A stretch of 8,604 nucleotides of DNA from a candidate division CSSED10-310 bacterium (lineage in GTDB: Bacteria > CSSED10-310 > JAFGDC01). The DNA lies in NCBI GenBank assembly GCA_016932295.1, contig JAFGDC010000253.1:1-8604 (forward strand), given 5' to 3'. Positions 6,181 through 8,604 of the stretch are shown here, piece after piece; within the stretch, counting starts at the first letter, position 1, and each line of letters begins with the position of its first letter. The notes beneath the pieces are model-generated. The model was given only the letters and a program-made list of their open reading frames with translations, ran no database searches and was not told the DNA's origin. The position numbers and the translations under genes were made by a program.

Positions 6181-6687
6181 ATGACCGGCAGAACATTCCT
6201 GAATCGGGTTGCCAAGGGCGAAACGGATATCGTCAGCCTCATGATCGCCATCTTGGAGGAGACCGGATCCGCATACTGTGTCATCGGCGGACTCGGTGTC
6301 AATGCCTATGCCGAACCCGTGGTGAGTCTCGATCTCGACGTGGTGGTTGTTACCGGCCGCTTGGATGAAATCCGGGCGGTGGTTGAAGCCAGAGGGATGA
6401 AGGTTGAGGAATTCGAGCACAGTGTGAACCTCTCGATGGCGGGATCAGACTTACGGATTCAATTCCATAAGGACCCACGGTACCAGGAATTTCTTGCCCG
6501 GGCTGAGAAACATGATGTGCTCGGATACGACATGTTCGTGGCCAGTCTCGCCGATGTACTGCACGGCAAGATCTGGGCATATTCCGATGAAACAAGACGC
6601 GCTTCAGGACCAACGGCTGGCGCGTCACCCGCATGCGACGGCGCGTTTGGGACCCAATTAGTCATGCTTAGCCTCGTTGCGCCGTAG
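6181..6687 (+). CDS. nucleotidyltransferase-fold protein (AbiEii / DUF6036-like), 3' end altered
   Basis: The 168-residue product has the nucleotidyltransferase core: YCVIGGLGVNAY (32-43, the Gly-Gly motif), then SLDLDVVVV (49-57, the D-x-D metal-binding pair at 51 and 53), a helix LDEIRAVVEARG (61-72), a strand LRIQFHKD (91-98) and ASLADVLHGKIWAYSDE (121-137). Such proteins transfer nucleotides to RNA or protein, and some are toxins of AbiEii or MenT type. No antitoxin gene is adjacent, so that role is only possible. GAGG at 6169-6172, eight bases before the ATG at 6181, fixes the start; the frame is open to 6145 but lacks a better site. After RRAS (139-142) the expected basic helix of this family is replaced by a Gly/Ala/Pro-rich tail that overlaps the opposing gene by 30 bases. 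The C-terminus is probably truncated or frameshifted. Confidence 0.7.
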   Translation: MTGRTFLNRVAKGETDIVSLMIAILEETGSAYCVIGGLGVNAYAEPVVSLDLDVVVVTGRLDEIRAVVEARGMKVEEFEHSVNLSMAGSDLRIQFHKDPRYQEFLARAEKHDVLGYDMFVASLADVLHGKIWAYSDETRRASGPTAGASPACDGAFGTQLVMLSLVAP

Positions 6688-7701
6688 CGTGTCGGGTGCG
6701 CGCGCGGGTTCGCTGGCATCTGATCGAGAACTCGATTCCGAAGGTATTGACTTTATCCAGTCTCCGATGTTCTGCCCCATAGACCAGAGCCGCTGAAACC
6801 ACTGGATCCTCTCTTTGATCTCTGATTCATCTGTTGAGAACTCGATTCGGTAAGTCTTCCGCTGGCTGTCAATGCGCATAATTCCAGTGATGTTGCCGTC
6901 GACGACTAGAATGTCGTTGAGGGGGACTCCACTCGATACGACGCGCGGATCGCTGGGACTAAGAAGCCGAATGTCTATTCCACTCTTAGTATGTCTCAAT
7001 ATCAGATCGTTAAGAAGTTGCTTGTTCTCCTCATCCTCAGTCGGATGAACAATGAAGATTCTCCTCAGATCCACTTTGCGGTCCTTTATCGCAGCCACGT
7101 TCTTGTTGAAGTAGTCAGTCGACCAATACTGATTCCAGAATGTCTTAGGTAGTACGCACTGAGTGGCGAAGTAGGTTCTTTGACACTTGTCGACGAGCGG
7201 CAGAAGGTAATCAGGCAACTCCGACGGATCTATGCTATAGCGACCCAGCGCCAGATCCTGGAAGACCCTTTTGGTCTTTAGCAGCGTGCTTCCTGCAATC
7301 ATCTTTATGGATTCATTGCCATTAGTGTTTAGCTTTATACAAGAGTCAATGATCTGACTCATTTCATTGCTGAAAGCTGAATTGGAAAGAGCATAGCACC
7401 TATCGGTTTCAATGAAGGGAGCGTTCACCTTCCAGTGCAATAGTGGAAAAAGAATGATGAAACCTGCGGCAGCTCCACCGATCTTGTATATGCTCCTTTG
7501 AACATTGGCGGATGAATGAAGAAAATAGAAAAGCACGATTGACGCCGCCATGGATAAGGAGAATGCCACGATTAGAACCAGAAGTGCGGGCGCTGATCTA
7601 AAGAGCTGTGGGAACAATGCGACGACGAGCCCCACAAGGAGGAAGACAATGACAAGGGCGAATACGAGGAGCTTTTCTTGGCTCTTTTCACTAAGTGGCA
7701 T
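6658..7701 (-). CDS. three-helix membrane protein with C-terminal PLD-like-looking domain
   Basis: The 347-residue protein has three N-terminal hydrophobic helices (about 11-30, 38-61 and 71-90) and a soluble region of about 250 residues. The part from QYWSTDYFNKN (191-201) through LRRIFIVHP (212-220), a polar helix (221-239), GIDIRLLSP (241-249) and NDILVVDGNITGIMRID (262-278) resembles the degenerate phospholipase-D-like domains found in some bacterial regulators and defence effectors. No HKD catalytic motif is present, so it probably senses or binds rather than cuts (inference). AGGAGGA at 7709-7715, seven bases before the ATG, is an excellent start signal. Base composition is AT-richer than the genes to the left, suggesting transfer. 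The last 20 residues (Ser, Arg, Ala-rich) cross the junction with the nucleotidyltransferase and may be an added tail. I do not recognise the exact family. Confidence 0.75.
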   Translation of the reverse strand: MPLSEKSQEKLLVFALVIVFLLVGLVVALFPQLFRSAPALLVLIVAFSLSMAASIVLFYFLHSSANVQRSIYKIGGAAAGFIILFPLLHWKVNAPFIETDRCYALSNSAFSNEMSQIIDSCIKLNTNGNESIKMIAGSTLLKTKRVFQDLALGRYSIDPSELPDYLLPLVDKCQRTYFATQCVLPKTFWNQYWSTDYFNKNVAAIKDRKVDLRRIFIVHPTEDEENKQLLNDLILRHTKSGIDIRLLSPSDPRVVSSGVPLNDILVVDGNITGIMRIDSQRKTYRIEFSTDESEIKERIQWFQRLWSMGQNIGDWIKSIPSESSSRSDASEPARAPDTLRRNEAKHD

Positions 7702-7757
7702 GTAGAAATCCTCCTGACTGCTGCCTCGACTCTATCAATCGTTGCGCAGCAAAGTAA

Positions 7758-7794
7758 GGCGATCTGTCGGATGACAACGCTTGTTGTGATCGCC
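7758..7794. repeat. nested dyad upstream of the membrane protein gene
   Basis: Outer arms GGCGATC (7758-7764) and GATCGCC (7788-7794) enclose a second dyad ACAAC-GCTT-GTTGT (7774-7787). Together they can form one long hairpin with a 9-base bulge. It could be an operator, an RNA structure in the leader of the membrane protein gene, or part of a recombination site. Confidence 0.4.
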
Positions 7795-7844
7795 AAGTGA
7801 CATGTGTTGGGAAGGCCTGAATGAAGACCGTCCTTGAACCAGCG

Positions 7845-7921
7845 AACGCCAGCCGCAACCGGCGCATTTGTAGTGAGCGCAGCGAACGAAAAATGCGTCC
7901 GAGTTTACGGCCTTGTTATGC
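7845..7921 (-). other. attC-like (integron cassette recombination site) candidate
   Basis: Read on the minus strand, the element opens with GCATAAC, which contains the TAA stop of the nuclease gene, and closes near GGCGTT. Between them, arms CGCATTT and AAATGCG (plus-strand 7863-7869 and 7891-7897) pair perfectly, flanked by GG/CC with one unpaired base. A second short GCCG/CGGC pairing (7852-7855 and 7908-7911) and outer AAC/GTT follow. The terminal loop TTCGCTGCGCTCA is of a type common in attC sites. The length of 77 bases and the position directly at a gene's stop fit an integron cassette. The right-hand core GTTCGCT is a poor match to GTTRRRY, and no integrase is in the window, so a degenerate site or an unrelated stem-loop remains possible. 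Confidence 0.4.
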
Positions 7922-8604
7922 ATTTATTGCCTCGACAACTTCAATGCCGAGAGTGTTCTTCACTGACAAAAATGATTCTGGCAACTTACAACCAAGCGCC
8001 AGAATCACTCGAACGTCCTTCTCTACATCTAGGACCGATAGATACGACTCCATAACCGCTTGATATTTTACGCACTGATACAGACCCCGAAGAATATCGA
8101 GATCTTCGGAAAATGACGACTTGACCTCGACGCCAACCCAGTGATTTTTGTTCTCAAAGGATACGTCAATCGAATCACCTGAAGGCAACCCCCTTTCGGT
8201 TTCCGCTTTCAATCCCTTGAGATTAATACCTACGCTCATTGGATTATCGCATATATATAGCTTCAGCTTCTTGTGTTCCTCTCCTTCGCCGCCCGCGCCA
8301 CGTATGGATGAAGCCGTTTTCTTAACCTTCGTCCTTACCTTCTCATCAACTGGCGCGGCCTGTAACCCAAGCGCAGCGAGCACAGAATCCCATTTTTCAT
8401 AACTGAATATTTTGGCAAGAACTCCGTCTACAAGGGCTTTCTTTTGTTTTAAGCTCAGCTTCTTGAATTTGTCTGTATCGGTAATGAACCAGCCAATTCC
8501 TTCCCCAGGCAATTAAGTGCTTTGATTTACAGCGATGCATTGAATCTGTGGGATTTCATTTTCCCAAGCTGCACTTAGTTCTTTTAAGGCGGTTCCTATC
8601 GATC
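7916..8604 (-). pseudogene. PD-(D/E)XK nuclease-like gene interrupted by an in-frame TAA (5' end outside window)
   Basis: The reading frame runs unbroken from the window edge, except for a TAA at 8513-8515. Upstream codons give SIGTALKELSAAWENEIPQ followed by IQCIAVNQST; directly after the stop come LPGEGIGWFITDTDKF and a Lys-rich helix. The two parts read as one domain, so the stop looks like a nonsense change in one codon. The downstream part (198 residues counted from TTG 8512) carries a nuclease-like core: GEGEEHKKLK (76-85), GDSIDVSF (112-119, Asp 116), WVGVEVKSS (125-133, the E-x-K pair 129 and 131) and YQCVKYQAV (145-153). This suggests a DNA-cleaving PD-(D/E)XK enzyme; specificity is unknown. 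TTG 8512 has no ribosome binding site, so restart there is unlikely. Its proper stop TAA (7916-7918) lies inside the attC-like element. Confidence 0.65.

Noticed and set aside
6708..7847. 9-bp inverted pair GTTCGCTGG (6708-6716) and CCAGCGAAC (7839-7847) around the membrane protein gene
   Set aside because: Matches of this length are expected by chance in a 2-kb segment, and one copy lies inside the coding region.
7735..7923. Minus-strand 62-codon frame between the nuclease and membrane protein genes
   Set aside because: It is read straight through the attC-like dyad and has no ribosome binding site; structured recombination sites often give such spurious frames.
8513..8515. TAA read as a sense codon (alternative genetic code)
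   Set aside because: Other genes in the window, including this gene itself and its neighbour, end with TAA, so reassignment is not supported.

Overview
The window looks like chromosome from a GC-rich, probably uncultivated bacterium. The evidence is strong Shine-Dalgarno sites, TAA/TAG/TGA stops, a signal-peptide-bearing secreted protein with a Pro-Thr linker, and small orphan families (DUF4349, pRiA4b ORF-3-like, BtpA). I cannot place it in a phylum. From roughly 6.69 kb to the end the sequence is visibly more AT-rich than the first 6.6 kb, so the right end looks like acquired accessory DNA.

Left part (1-2.65 kb): the 3' end of a DUF4349 protein gene; a pRiA4b ORF-3-like gene, possibly preceded by a 25-codon leader ORF; and a BtpA-family TIM-barrel gene, all on the plus strand. 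A convergent minus-strand gene follows for a small M15-type zinc peptidase that lacks a signal peptide.

Middle part (3.0-5.75 kb): a minus-strand cluster. It begins with a promoter-like AT-rich patch, then a 440-residue secreted protein built from a duplicated module around an Ig-like domain. Next come a 48-codon gene with a near-perfect ribosome binding site, a class I SAM methyltransferase whose start overlaps that small gene, and a small membrane protein gene coupled to the methyltransferase by an ATGA overlap. The last gene needs one +1 frame change to be read through. The small gene, the methyltransferase and the membrane gene look like one operon of unknown purpose.

Right part (5.65-8.6 kb): about 530 bp of intergenic DNA with two repeat-like dyads sharing a 10-mer. 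Then a plus-strand nucleotidyltransferase-fold gene whose 3' end looks damaged, exactly where the AT-richer segment begins. That segment carries two minus-strand genes: a three-helix membrane protein with a C-terminal domain resembling degenerate phospholipase-D-like domains, and a PD-(D/E)XK nuclease-like gene interrupted by an in-frame TAA and running off the window end. Between them lies a dyad that resembles an integron attC site, with the nuclease stop codon inside its outer core. The two genes may therefore be integron cassettes or a small defence-type island; no integrase is visible to prove it.
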